Shown here: positions 42,074 to 50,589 of the stretch, one piece after another
Position numbering within the stretch: position 1 is the stretch's first letter
How the letters are laid out: every line of letters begins with the position of its first letter
Source of the DNA: Roseococcus microcysteis
GTDB lineage: Bacteria; Pseudomonadota; Alphaproteobacteria; Acetobacterales; Acetobacteraceae
Length of the DNA: 64,000 bases
Direction of reading: 5' to 3'
Assembly: GCF_014764365.1 (NCBI RefSeq)
Contig: NZ_CP061718.1
Location: 2,744,501-2,808,500, forward strand
The notes under the pieces: model-generated
What the model was told of the DNA's origin: nothing
Seen by the model: the letters and a program-made list of their open reading frames with translations, nothing else
Databases searched by the model: none
Translations under genes and position numbers: made by a program

Positions 42074-42973
42074 ATGGGGTCCGAGGTGCGGGACTGGATC
42101 ACGCTGCTCAAGCCGCGCGTGCTCTCGCTGGTGGTCTATTCGGGCGTGGCGGGGCTGCTGGTGGCGCCGGGCGTGGGCGAAATGCCGCTGGTGCTGGCGC
42201 TGACGGCCATCCTCTGCATCACCATCGCCGCCGGCGCGGCGGGTGCCATCAACATGTGGTATGACCGCGACATTGACGCGGTGATGCGGCGCACGCAGAA
42301 GCGGCCCATCCCCTCGGGCCGCATCAGCGCCGATGGCGCGCTGGCCTATGGCGTGCTGCTGGCGGTGGGTTCGGTGGCGCTGATGGGGCTGGCCACCAAT
42401 TGGCTGGCGGCCGCGGTGCTGGCGGGCTCCATCCTCTTCTATGTCGTCATCTACACCATGTGGCTGAAGCGCCGCACGCCGCAGAACATCGTCATCGGCG
42501 GCGCGGCGGGCGCCTTCCCGCCGCTCATCGGCTGGGTGGCGGTGACGGGCAGCGTCGAGGCGCTGCCACTGGTGCTCTTCGCCATCATCTTCATGTGGAC
42601 GCCGCCGCATTTCTGGGCGCTGTCCCTCTGGGCGCACCAGGATTATCAGCGCGCGGGCGTGCCCATGCTGCCGGTGGTCTCCGGTGCGCGGGAGACGCGC
42701 AAGCAGGTCGTGATCTACACCGTGCTGCTGGTGCCGCTGACGCTGGTGCCCTGGCTGATGGGCTTCAACTCCTGGGCCTATGGCCTGGTGGCGGCGCTGC
42801 TGGGCGCCAATTTCCTGCGCCACGCCTGGGCCGTCTGGCGCGACGCGCAGGATGCCCAGGGTGTCTCGCAGACGCAGGACATGCCGGCCAAGCGCTGCTT
42901 CAAATACAGCATCTCCTACCTGTTCCTGTTGCTCGGCGCCCTGGTGGTGGACCGGCTGTGGCTGGTGGCATGA
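42074..42973 (+). CDS. ctaB: Protoheme IX farnesyltransferase (heme O synthase); N-terminus may begin at 41997
   Basis: This 299-residue polytopic prenyltransferase makes heme O for the oxidase. NMWYDRDIDAVMRRT at about 60-74 is the prenyl-diphosphate Asp-rich motif, and NIVIGGAAGAFPPLIGW is typical. The ATG at 42074 has no clear ribosome site. In another frame MSDATMSRTGGRKPPSPYQRP begins at 41997, right after ctaD, and looks like a normal CtaB leader. One extra base (for example in GGGG at about 42075-42078) would fuse it to GSEVRDW, giving 325 residues. Confidence 0.9.
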   Translation: MGSEVRDWITLLKPRVLSLVVYSGVAGLLVAPGVGEMPLVLALTAILCITIAAGAAGAINMWYDRDIDAVMRRTQKRPIPSGRISADGALAYGVLLAVGSVALMGLATNWLAAAVLAGSILFYVVIYTMWLKRRTPQNIVIGGAAGAFPPLIGWVAVTGSVEALPLVLFAIIFMWTPPHFWALSLWAHQDYQRAGVPMLPVVSGARETRKQVVIYTVLLVPLTLVPWLMGFNSWAYGLVAALLGANFLRHAWAVWRDAQDAQGVSQTQDMPAKRCFKYSISYLFLLLGALVVDRLWLVA

Positions 42974-43119
42974 CCGCCCCGCTCGACCGCCCCATGACCA
43001 AGGAGGAGCGCGCGGTGTTCGACCGCCGCCGCCGCGCGCGGAACTGGGCCATCCTGGCGGCCCTGATGGGGCTGGTGGTGCTGTTCTTCTTCATCTCGAC
43101 CGCAAGGCTGCTGCGCTGA
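42970..43119 (+). CDS. CoxF-like small membrane protein of the oxidase operon
   Basis: This 49-residue protein has one membrane helix (about 27-45, NWAILAALMGLVVLFFF) after a basic, helical N-terminus. Such short genes sit between ctaB and ctaG in many alphaproteobacteria and are called CoxF. The ATG overlaps the ctaB stop by 4 bases, and its stop shares a base with the ctaG start. Confidence 0.8.
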   Translation: MTAPLDRPMTKEERAVFDRRRRARNWAILAALMGLVVLFFFISTARLLR

Positions 43120-43742
43120 TGCGAATCGAACGCCCCGACCCCGCCACCCTCGCGCGGAAGAACAAGCGCCTGGCCCTGGCCTCCTTCGGCTTCGTGGCCT
43201 TCATGGTGGGCGTCTCCTTCGCCGCCGTGCCGCTGTATGACCTGTTCTGCCGGGTCACGGGCTTCGGCGGCACGCCCATGATCGGCCAGGCGGCCCCCGC
43301 CGCCCCGGGCGAGGCCACCATCACGGTGCGCTTCAACGCCAACACACAGCCCAACCTGCCCTGGCAGTTCAACGCCGAGACGCGCGCCATGACGCTGCGC
43401 GTGGGCGAGGAGGGGCTGGCCTTCTACACCGCCCGCAACACCGCGGATCGGCCCGTCACCGGCATCTCGACCTACAATGTCACGCCGGAGATCGTGGGCC
43501 GCTACTTCCACAAGACCGCCTGCTTCTGCTTCGAGGAACAGACCCTCGAGCCCGGCCAGCGGGCGGACATGCCGCTGACCTTCTGGGTGGATCCGCGCAT
43601 CGCCGAGGACCCCGCGACGCGCGACATCCGCACCATCACGGTCAACTACACCTTCTTCCGCAGCCTGCATGACGCCGAGCGCGCCGGGGCCCTGGCGAAT
43701 GCCGGCCCGCATGTCGGGCCGCGCACCACCACCACCCGCTGA
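43119..43742 (+). CDS. ctaG: Cytochrome c oxidase assembly protein CtaG (Cox11)
   Basis: This 207-residue protein delivers copper to the CuB site of subunit I. A single N-terminal membrane helix (about 17-37) is followed by a periplasmic domain with the copper-binding CFCF motif in KTACFCFEEQTL. YDLFCRVTGFGG is the conserved segment after the helix. Its ATG overlaps the CoxF-like stop (TGATG). It is the last gene before an intrinsic terminator. Confidence 0.95.
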   Translation: MRIERPDPATLARKNKRLALASFGFVAFMVGVSFAAVPLYDLFCRVTGFGGTPMIGQAAPAAPGEATITVRFNANTQPNLPWQFNAETRAMTLRVGEEGLAFYTARNTADRPVTGISTYNVTPEIVGRYFHKTACFCFEEQTLEPGQRADMPLTFWVDPRIAEDPATRDIRTITVNYTFFRSLHDAERAGALANAGPHVGPRTTTTR

Positions 43743-43748
43743 AGCCCG

Positions 43749-43776
43749 GCCGCGGACTTGATCTTCCGCGGCTTTT
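43749..43776 (+). terminator. Rho-independent terminator after ctaG
   Basis: GCCGCGGA (43749-43756) and TCCGCGGC (43765-43772) form an 8-bp stem with an 8-base loop, followed directly by TTTT. It ends the coxB-ctaD-ctaB-coxF-ctaG unit, so subunit III may be transcribed partly from its own promoter. Confidence 0.75.
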
Positions 43777-43838
43777 CCGGGATTGATGCGGACCATCCAG
43801 CGCGGGAACAAACCCGCCGAACGGGTCAGGATTGAGCG

Positions 43839-44675
43839 ATGGCAAGCACCGGCCAGGGCGGCAGCCCTTACAAGCACCCCTACCACCTGGTGGACCCCTC
43901 GCCGTGGCCGCTGCTGGCGGCCTTCGCGGCCGGCCTGCTCGTCACCGGCATCATCCTCCAGGCCCATTACGGCATGATCTGGCCCCTGGTGCTGGGTGCG
44001 GCCGGCACGCTGGTCTGCATGTTCGGCTGGTGGCGCGACGTCATCAAGGAAAGCATGACGCCGGGCATGCACACCGCTGTGGTGCGGCTGGGCATGCGCT
44101 ACGGCATGATCCTGTTCATCGCCTCCGAGGTGATGTTCTTCGTGGCCTTCTTCTGGGCCTATTTCCACTTCGCGCTCTATCCGGAGCACGTCTCGGGCGC
44201 CACGCAGGCCATCTGGCCGCCCCAGGGCATCCGGACCTTCGACCCGTTCCACCTGCCCTTCCTCAACACCATGATCCTGCTGCTCTCGGGCTGCACGGTG
44301 ACCTGGGCGCACCACGCGCTGCTGCACAATGACCGCAAGGGGCTGATCGTCGGCCTCGCGCTGACGGTGCTGCTGGGCATGATCTTCACCGGGCTGCAGG
44401 CCTGGGAATACGCGGTGGCCCCCTTCCCCTTCCGTGATGGCGGCGTCTACCCCTCCACCTTCTACCTCGCCACCGGGTTCCATGGCTTCCACGTGATCGT
44501 GGGCACCATCTTCCTGGCGGTCTGCCTGTTCCGCGCCATCGCCGGCCACTTCACGCCGGAGAAGCATTTCGGCTTCGAGGCGGCCGCCTGGTACTGGCAC
44601 TTCGTGGACGTGGTGTGGCTGTTCCTCTTCGTCTCCATCTACTGGTGGGGCGCGGGCGAGATCGCCCCGCATTGA
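43839..44675 (+). CDS. ctaE: Cytochrome c oxidase subunit III
   Basis: This 278-residue protein has seven membrane helices. Signatures are KHPYHLVDPSPWP at 10-22, FIASEVMFFVAFFWAYFH with the conserved Glu in helix III, and FHGFHVIVGTIFL near the C-terminus. It stabilises the active site and proton uptake of the aa3 oxidase. AGGA lies 9 bases before the ATG. Confidence 0.96.
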   Translation: MASTGQGGSPYKHPYHLVDPSPWPLLAAFAAGLLVTGIILQAHYGMIWPLVLGAAGTLVCMFGWWRDVIKESMTPGMHTAVVRLGMRYGMILFIASEVMFFVAFFWAYFHFALYPEHVSGATQAIWPPQGIRTFDPFHLPFLNTMILLLSGCTVTWAHHALLHNDRKGLIVGLALTVLLGMIFTGLQAWEYAVAPFPFRDGGVYPSTFYLATGFHGFHVIVGTIFLAVCLFRAIAGHFTPEKHFGFEAAAWYWHFVDVVWLFLFVSIYWWGAGEIAPH

Positions 44676-44698
44676 TCCGCGCTTCGCGCACAATCCGG

Positions 44699-44727
44699 AC
44701 GGCGCGCCCTCACCGGCGCGCCGTTTT
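44699..44727 (+). terminator. Rho-independent terminator after ctaE
   Basis: ACGGCGCGCC (44699-44708) and GGCGCGCCGT (44715-44724) form a 10-bp stem with a 6-base loop, ending in TTTT. It lies just 7 bases before the SURF1 start codon. Confidence 0.75.
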
Positions 44728-44733
44728 CCGTTC

Positions 44734-45459
44734 ATGAGCGGGCGTCGCTGGCAGAGGTTGATCCTGCCCTCCTTCCTCGCCCTGCCGGTGCTGGCCCTGC
44801 TGCTGGGGCTGGGGAGCTGGCAGGTGCAGCGCCTGGCCTGGAAGAACGGGCTGCTGGCGGAACTCGCCGCCGCCCAGGCCGCGGCACCCATCTCGGCCCC
44901 CCTGGCGCCGGAGCCCTTCGCCCATATCACCGCCACCGGCCGCTTCCGCCCGGGCGCCGAGGCGCTGCTGGGCCTGGAGGTCCGCGGCCCCGTGCTGGGC
45001 GGCAGCCTGATCGCGGTGCTGGACCGCGAGGGCGCGCCGCCGCTGCTGGTGGAACGTGGCTGGGTGCCCATGGAGGGCGGCGCCATCGAGCGCCCCGAGG
45101 GCGAGGTCACCGTCACCGGCTTCGCGCGCCCCAGCGAGCGCCGCAGCCCCTTCGCCGCCGCCGATGACGTGGCGGGCCGTCGCTTCCTCACCTTCGACGC
45201 TCCCGCCATCGCCGCCGCGCTGGGCGTGCCGGAGGCGCCGCCCTACGCCCTGACCGTCATTCGCCCGGGCGCCCCGCGCGGGCCCTCGGGTTTCGGCGCC
45301 GCGCCGCCGCCCTCGCGCGGGCCCCTGCCCGACGCCGCCACGGGCTTCCCCGCCCCCAACAACCCCCATCTGGGTTATGCGCTGACCTGGTTCGGGCTGG
45401 CCGCGGCCTGGGTCGCCATTTTCGCCCTCTGGGCCTTCCGTCGCATGAGGTCCCCATGA
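44734..45459 (+). CDS. SURF1-family cytochrome oxidase assembly protein
   Basis: This 241-residue protein has membrane helices at both ends (about 9-27 and 215-235) and a periplasmic domain between. LGSWQVQRLAWKN at about 27-39 and LVERGWVP in the middle are family signatures. SURF1 helps insert heme a into subunit I. Its stop overlaps the carboxypeptidase start by 4 bases. Confidence 0.93.
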   Translation: MSGRRWQRLILPSFLALPVLALLLGLGSWQVQRLAWKNGLLAELAAAQAAAPISAPLAPEPFAHITATGRFRPGAEALLGLEVRGPVLGGSLIAVLDREGAPPLLVERGWVPMEGGAIERPEGEVTVTGFARPSERRSPFAAADDVAGRRFLTFDAPAIAAALGVPEAPPYALTVIRPGAPRGPSGFGAAPPPSRGPLPDAATGFPAPNNPHLGYALTWFGLAAAWVAIFALWAFRRMRSP

Positions 45460-46934
45460 ACGCCGCCTATCAGCGCCTGACCGCCCGCGCCGCCCGTCTC
45501 GCCGCCCTGGGCGAGGCGCAGTCCATCCTCCATTGGGATGCCAGCACCATGATGCCGCGTGGCGGCGGCGCGGCGCGGGGCGAGCAGCTGGCCGCCCTGG
45601 CCGGCCTTGGCCACGAGATGATGACGGCGCCCGAAGTGGCCGAGGACCTTGCCGCCGCCGAGGCTGAGGGCGAATGGGACAGCGCCAACCTCGCTTTGAT
45701 GCGCCGCGCCCATCGCCGCGCCACCGCCCTGCCCACCGCCCTGGTCGAGGCCACCACCCGCGCCAATGCCGCCTGCGAGAAGGTCTGGCGCGACGCCAAG
45801 GCGACCTCCGACTTCGCCCTGGTCCGCCCCTTCCTGGAGGAGGTGCTGCGCCTCCAGCGCGAAACCGCCCAGGCCTACGCCGCCGCCACCGGCCTCAGCC
45901 CCTATGACGCGCTGATGGAGGGCTACCAGCCCGGCGTGACGGCCGCCGAGGTGGAGCCCGTCTTCACCGCCTACGAGGCCTGGCTGCGCGAGGCCCTGCC
46001 GCGCGCGGAAGAGATCCAGGCCCGGCGCGGCGCGCCCATCCCGCTGCCGGGCCCCTTTCCCGTCGCGGCCCAGCGCGAACTCTGCCGGCGCCTCTCCCTG
46101 CGTGTGGGGCTGGAGGCCGAGCATTCGCGCCTCGACGAAAGCCTCCACCCCTTCTGCGGCGGCACGCCCACCGATGTCCGCATCACCACCTTCTACAGCG
46201 AGAAGGACCCCGCCAAGGCGCTGCTGGGCGTGCTGCACGAGACGGGCCATGCCCTCTACGAACGCGGCCTGCCCGCCGCCCATGCCCGCCAGCCCGTGGG
46301 CGAGAGCGCCGGCATGGCGGCCCATGAATCGCAAAGCCTGATCGTGGAGATGCAGGCCTGCCGCTCCGACGCCTTCCTGGCCTTCCTGGGGCGGGAGTTG
46401 CACAAGGTCTTCGGCGGCGATGCCGCGCCCTATGCGGCGGGCAACCTGGCGAAGCTGTGGCGGCGCGTCTCCCGCGGCTTCATCCGCGTGGATGCGGATG
46501 AGATGACCTACCCGGCCCATGTCATCCTGCGCTTCCGGCTGGAACGCGCCATGATCGGCGGCGACCTGGCCGTGGCGGACCTGCCCGGCGCCTGGGCCGA
46601 GGGGCTGCAATCCCTGCTGGGCATCACCCCGCCCGACGATTCGCGCGGCTGCCTGCAGGACATCCATTGGCATGACGGCGCCTTCGGCTATTTCCCGAGC
46701 TACACCCTGGGCGCCATGGCGGCCGCGCAGCTCATGAAGGCGGCGCGCAAGGCCGAGCCGGGGCTGGATGTGGCGTTGGAGCAGGGCGACCTGTCACCCC
46801 TGCTGCGCTTCCTGCGGGCCAATGTGCATGCCCATGGCGCGCGCCTGGGCTTCCAGGACCTGCTGCGGGCCGCCACGGGCAAGCCGCTCGACCCCGCCGA
46901 TTTCACCGAACACCTGACGTCCCGCTACCTGTAG
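45456..46934 (+). CDS. Metallocarboxypeptidase, M32 family (Taq type)
   Basis: This 492-residue cytosolic zinc peptidase trims C-terminal residues from peptides. The zinc motif HETGH lies in LLGVLHETGHALYERG at about 258-273. HESQSLIVEMQ (third ligand Glu) follows, and DEMTYPAHVILRF is another M32 signature. No signal peptide. It is translationally coupled to SURF1 but has no known link to oxidase assembly. Confidence 0.95.
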   Translation: MNAAYQRLTARAARLAALGEAQSILHWDASTMMPRGGGAARGEQLAALAGLGHEMMTAPEVAEDLAAAEAEGEWDSANLALMRRAHRRATALPTALVEATTRANAACEKVWRDAKATSDFALVRPFLEEVLRLQRETAQAYAAATGLSPYDALMEGYQPGVTAAEVEPVFTAYEAWLREALPRAEEIQARRGAPIPLPGPFPVAAQRELCRRLSLRVGLEAEHSRLDESLHPFCGGTPTDVRITTFYSEKDPAKALLGVLHETGHALYERGLPAAHARQPVGESAGMAAHESQSLIVEMQACRSDAFLAFLGRELHKVFGGDAAPYAAGNLAKLWRRVSRGFIRVDADEMTYPAHVILRFRLERAMIGGDLAVADLPGAWAEGLQSLLGITPPDDSRGCLQDIHWHDGAFGYFPSYTLGAMAAAQLMKAARKAEPGLDVALEQGDLSPLLRFLRANVHAHGARLGFQDLLRAATGKPLDPADFTEHLTSRYL

Positions 46935-46948
46935 CGGGCGGGGGGCGG

Positions 46949-47626
46949 TCAGCCCTCGTTGCGGACTTCCACCAGGGTGAAGAGCGCGATGGGGGGGCAG
47001 GCCTCCATCCGTTCGATCTGCGTCTCCGGCGTGAAGATGTCGGAGAGCTTGAAGTCCGGGTGCCAGCCCAGGATGCGCGCCAGCGGGGAGGTGGTGCGCT
47101 CCAGCCACCAGCGGAACCCGTCATCGGCGGCGAAGTGGTTCACGAAGAGCAGCTGCCCGCCGGGCCGCACCACGCGCGACATCTCGGCGAACAGCTTCTT
47201 CGCGTCCGGCACCACCGAGGCCGTGTACATGGCCACCGCGATGTCGAAGCTGTCATCGGCGAAGGCCATGGACTCCGCGTCCATCTCCATCAACCCATGG
47301 ACGGCGGAGAGCTTCTCCTCCGCCACGCGCTTCTGCGCCTTCAGCAGCATGTCGCGCGAGAGGTCGATGCCGACCACCTCCAGCTCCGGCTTGTAGTGCG
47401 GCAGGGCGAGGCCCGTGCCCACGCCGACTTCCAGCACCCGCCGCCCCGCCGTCTGGGACAGGCGGTTGACGGCGGCGACGGCGCGTCGGCGGCCAGGCGC
47501 GGAGACGCCACCGAACACCACGTCATAGATGCCGGCCCATCGGCGATAGGCATCGCGGACGGAAGCGGCATCAAGCGCGGCGCGGGGGTGGGCGCGATCG
47601 CCTTCGGACATTCCCAAGCTGGACAT
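46949..47626 (-). CDS. PmtA-like phosphatidylethanolamine N-methyltransferase
   Basis: This 225-residue SAM methyltransferase has motif I VLEVGVGTGLALPHY at about 64-78 and an N-terminal RRWAGIYDVVFGGV segment. Both match the Rhodobacter-type PmtA, which makes phosphatidylcholine from phosphatidylethanolamine. A UbiE-like quinone methyltransferase is the alternative, but length and the opening favour PmtA. ATG 47626 used; ATG 47611 is possible. Confidence 0.82.
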   Translation of the reverse strand: MSSLGMSEGDRAHPRAALDAASVRDAYRRWAGIYDVVFGGVSAPGRRRAVAAVNRLSQTAGRRVLEVGVGTGLALPHYKPELEVVGIDLSRDMLLKAQKRVAEEKLSAVHGLMEMDAESMAFADDSFDIAVAMYTASVVPDAKKLFAEMSRVVRPGGQLLFVNHFAADDGFRWWLERTTSPLARILGWHPDFKLSDIFTPETQIERMEACPPIALFTLVEVRNEG

Positions 47627-47706
47627 CGTGGCGCGGGCGCCTTCTGGTGGAATGGGGGGTTAACCCGCCCCGTGCCACAGCGCAAGGCAGAGATGACGGC
47701 CACGTT

Positions 47707-48492
47707 TCATTCTTGGGAAGGTTTCCAGACGGGCTCAGGCATCGTCCAGAGCACGGGGTCGCGCATGGCGGCGGCGATCCGGGCCGCCAGGGCCTCCATC
47801 ATGGCCTTCCCCTTCTCGGCCGTGGCGGCGCGCGGGTCGCCGCGCACACCGGTGCGCGGGGCGCGTTCGGCGAAGGAATAGAAGCGCGAGAAGCCGGGCG
47901 GGGCCTGCACGCCCTCATTGTTGGCGCCGGCCGCTTCCTCCAGCCGGTCCATCCGCACCTGGGCGGGGTCCAGCGCCATCCACAGCGCCGTCTCGCCCTC
48001 ACAGGCGTGCATGATGCGCGGCTGGGTGGTGAGGATGGCGGCGATCTCGGCCGGCGCCGCCTGGGGCCAGGTGGTGGTGACCACGGGCATGCCGAATTCA
48101 TGCGCCAGTTCCCGCACCGAGACGCCCAGCGGTTCGATATTGCCGCCATGGCCGTTCAGGATCAGCAGCCGCTGGAAGCCCTGGGCCTTCAGGCTGCGGA
48201 CCACGCAGCGCAGCACGGCGTGGAAGGTGGGATAATCGAGCGTGATGGTCCCGCCGAAGGGCAGATGGTGTTCGGAAAGCCCGGTCCAGAGCGGCGGCAG
48301 CACCAACGCGGGCACATCCGTCGCACTCTCGGCCGCCGCGACCGCGACCTGGTGCGCGATGAAGCTGTCCGTCCAGACGGGCAGATGCGGCCCGTGCTGC
48401 TCCAGGCTGCCGATGGGCAGGATGGGCAGCGCACCCTCCGCCGCGCGGGCCTTCAGTTCGGGGCCGGTGAGCTTCTCCCAGCGGACTTCCAT
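47707..48492 (-). CDS. Creatininase-family amidohydrolase
   Basis: This 261-residue protein has metal-ligand motifs in PIGSLEQHGPHLPVWTDS at about 26-43 (Glu, His, Asp), NGHGGN at about 114-119 and HACEGETAL at about 159-167. The family includes creatininase, FAPy deformylase and MftE peptidase, so the substrate is undetermined. GAGGAGG stands 6 bases before the ATG. Divergent from the photolyase. Confidence 0.9.
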   Translation of the reverse strand: MEVRWEKLTGPELKARAAEGALPILPIGSLEQHGPHLPVWTDSFIAHQVAVAAAESATDVPALVLPPLWTGLSEHHLPFGGTITLDYPTFHAVLRCVVRSLKAQGFQRLLILNGHGGNIEPLGVSVRELAHEFGMPVVTTTWPQAAPAEIAAILTTQPRIMHACEGETALWMALDPAQVRMDRLEEAAGANNEGVQAPPGFSRFYSFAERAPRTGVRGDPRAATAEKGKAMMEALAARIAAAMRDPVLWTMPEPVWKPSQE

Positions 48493-48558
48493 GGCGTGCC
48501 TCCTCTTGCGATCCGGCCGCAAGCTGACATGTCCGGGCGTGATGATCGAGCCAGCGTC

Positions 48559-50091
48559 ATGATCGAAGTGGTCTGGTTCAAGCGGGATCTGCGCGTGGCG
48601 GACCACGCGGCGCTGGCCGCCGCGCGCGGGCCGGTGTTGCCGCTGTATGTGGTGGAGCCGGCCTATTGGCGCGGCGAGGATGCCTCCCCCCGGCAATGGC
48701 GCTTTACGCGCGAGGCTCTGCATGACCTGCGCGCCGCGCTGGCCGGAATCGGCGTGCCGCTGGTGGTTCGGGTGGGCGATGTGGTGGAGGTGCTGGCCGA
48801 CCTCCATGCCCGCCACGGCATCCGCGCCCTGCACAGCCATGAGGAGACGGGCAACCTCTGGACCTATGCGCGCGACCGCGCCGTGGGCCGCTTCTGCCGC
48901 GCCCATGGCATTCCCTGGACCGAGCACCGGCAATTCGCCGTCTTCCGCCGCCTGCAGGACCGTGACCGCTGGGCCGCCCGCGCCGCCGCGCACCATGCGG
49001 CGCCGCTGATTCCCGTGCCGCAAGGGCTGGTTCCGGTGCCGGAGGTGGCGGAGGGCGCCATCCCCGACCAGCCCCGCGCCTGGAACCCCGAGGACGGGCT
49101 GCTCCGCCCACAGCCCGCCGGGCGCGCCGCCGCCTGGTCCCTGTTGGAAAGCTTCCTCGCCGGGCGCGGAGCGGATTACCGGCGCGGCATGTCCTCCCCC
49201 CGCACGGCCCCGCGCGCCTGTTCGCGCCTGTCGCCGCATCTGGCCATGGGCAGCGTCTCGATGCGGGAGGCGATGCAGCGCCTCGCCACCGCCCAGGCGG
49301 AACTGGCCGCCATGGACCCGCGCGAACGCCCCATCCCGTTGGGCGCCGCGCAATCCCTGGCGTCGCGGCTGCACTGGCATTGCCATTTCATCCAGAAGCT
49401 GGAGAGCGAGCCCGAACTCGAACGCCGTGCCGCCCACCCCGCCGCCGAGGCCGCCCGCCGCCCCACCGCCCCGGACGACCCCCTCCTGCTGGCCTGGGCC
49501 GAGGGCCGCACCGGCCTGCCCTTCCTCGATGCCTGCATGCGCAGCCTGATCGCCACCGGCTGGCTAAATTTCCGGATGCGCGCGATGGTCCAGGCCGTCG
49601 CCAGCTACCATCTGAACCTGGACTGGGCGGCGAGCGGCGCGCGGCTGGCCCGCCTCTTCACGGATTACGAGCCGGGCATCCATTGGCCCCAGGTGCAGAT
49701 GCAGTCCGGCGCCACGGGCATCAACACGCCACGCATCTACAACCCCGTGAAGCAGGGGCTGGACCAGGACCCGGAGGCGGAATTCATCGCCCGCTGGGTG
49801 CCGGAGGTGGCGCATCTGCCGCCCGCCCTGCGCCACATGCCCTGGAAGCTGGACGCGCCGCCGCAGGGCTACCCCCCGCCGGTGGTGGACGTCACCGCCG
49901 CCATGCGCGCGGCGCGCGAGCGGCTGACGTCCCTGCGCGCCACCGCGGGCTTCGACGCCGCCGCCCGCCGCGTCTACGCGAAGCATGGCAGCCGCGCGCG
50001 CCGCTTCGGCCAGGACGACCCCGCCAGCGAACGCGCCAAATTCGCAGCCCGCACCGCCAAGGCCGCGCGGCAATTGCGCCTGGATGTGTGA
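48559..50091 (+). CDS. Cryptochrome/deoxyribodipyrimidine photolyase family protein
   Basis: This 510-residue FAD protein has an N-terminal antenna-binding Rossmann domain (WFKRDLRVADHAAL at about 5-18) and a C-terminal FAD-binding helical domain (RLSPHLAMGSVS, then TGLPFLDACMRSLIATGWLNFRMR). The C-terminal part has the Trp residues expected for electron transfer. It could be a CPD or 6-4 photolyase or a cryptochrome. The start at ATG 48559 matches the family; an upstream ATG at 48529 is possible. Confidence 0.9.
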   Translation: MIEVVWFKRDLRVADHAALAAARGPVLPLYVVEPAYWRGEDASPRQWRFTREALHDLRAALAGIGVPLVVRVGDVVEVLADLHARHGIRALHSHEETGNLWTYARDRAVGRFCRAHGIPWTEHRQFAVFRRLQDRDRWAARAAAHHAAPLIPVPQGLVPVPEVAEGAIPDQPRAWNPEDGLLRPQPAGRAAAWSLLESFLAGRGADYRRGMSSPRTAPRACSRLSPHLAMGSVSMREAMQRLATAQAELAAMDPRERPIPLGAAQSLASRLHWHCHFIQKLESEPELERRAAHPAAEAARRPTAPDDPLLLAWAEGRTGLPFLDACMRSLIATGWLNFRMRAMVQAVASYHLNLDWAASGARLARLFTDYEPGIHWPQVQMQSGATGINTPRIYNPVKQGLDQDPEAEFIARWVPEVAHLPPALRHMPWKLDAPPQGYPPPVVDVTAAMRAARERLTSLRATAGFDAAARRVYAKHGSRARRFGQDDPASERAKFAARTAKAARQLRLDV

Positions 50092-50120
50092 GGGCTGGTT
50101 TTTCTGGACCCTTCTGCCCA

Positions 50121-50143
50121 TTTGAGCATAAACATTGCTCAAA
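50121..50143. promoter_or_regulatory. Palindromic operator of the Xre/RES toxin-antitoxin operon
   Basis: TTTGAGCA (50121-50128) and TGCTCAAA (50136-50143) form a perfect 8-bp inverted repeat with a 7-base AT-rich spacer, 11 bases before the antitoxin ATG. AAAGGAG, the ribosome site, begins in its right arm. Antitoxins of this type autoregulate through such palindromes, so this is the likely operator and may also overlap the -10 region. Confidence 0.7.
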
Positions 50144-50154
50144 GGAGTTGCGCC

Positions 50155-50589
50155 ATGTCCCACGCCAGCTACGCCGCGATCTATGACGCGCCCGTCACGG
50201 CGCGCATCGGCCGCATCCGCGCGGGCGTGCCGGCGACCACGGCCAAGGAATGGCTCGACCTGCCGGAGCTGGGCCGCAACGCCACCCTCAAGGCGCTGGA
50301 CCTCGCCATCGCCACCTTCAACCGCAAGGTGAAGGAGCGCGGCACCCTCTCCCCCGCCGAGAGCGAGCGCGTGCTGGGCCTGGCCCGGCTGGTGGGCCAG
50401 GTGGAATCCATGGTGCTGGAAGCCGGCGCGCCCGAGGGCTTCGACGCCCGCGCCTGGCTGGCGCGCTGGCTGCAGGAGCCGCTGCCCGCGCTCGGCCATG
50501 CCCGCCCGCTGGATTTCCTCAACACCATGGAGGGGCAGCGCCTGGTTTCCGACACCCTCGCGAAGGCCATCAGCGGCGCCTACGCGTGA
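50155..50589 (+). CDS. Antitoxin, Xre/MbcA/ParS family (DUF2384)
   Basis: This 144-residue protein has an N-terminal DNA-binding region (about 8-75) and a C-terminal MbcA/ParS-type toxin-binding domain ending in DFLNTMEGQRLVSDTLAK. It should bind and neutralise the RES toxin encoded next and repress the operon through the upstream palindrome. AAAGGAG lies 7 bases before the ATG. The stop overlaps the toxin start by 4 bases. Confidence 0.9.
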   Translation: MSHASYAAIYDAPVTARIGRIRAGVPATTAKEWLDLPELGRNATLKALDLAIATFNRKVKERGTLSPAESERVLGLARLVGQVESMVLEAGAPEGFDARAWLARWLQEPLPALGHARPLDFLNTMEGQRLVSDTLAKAISGAYA

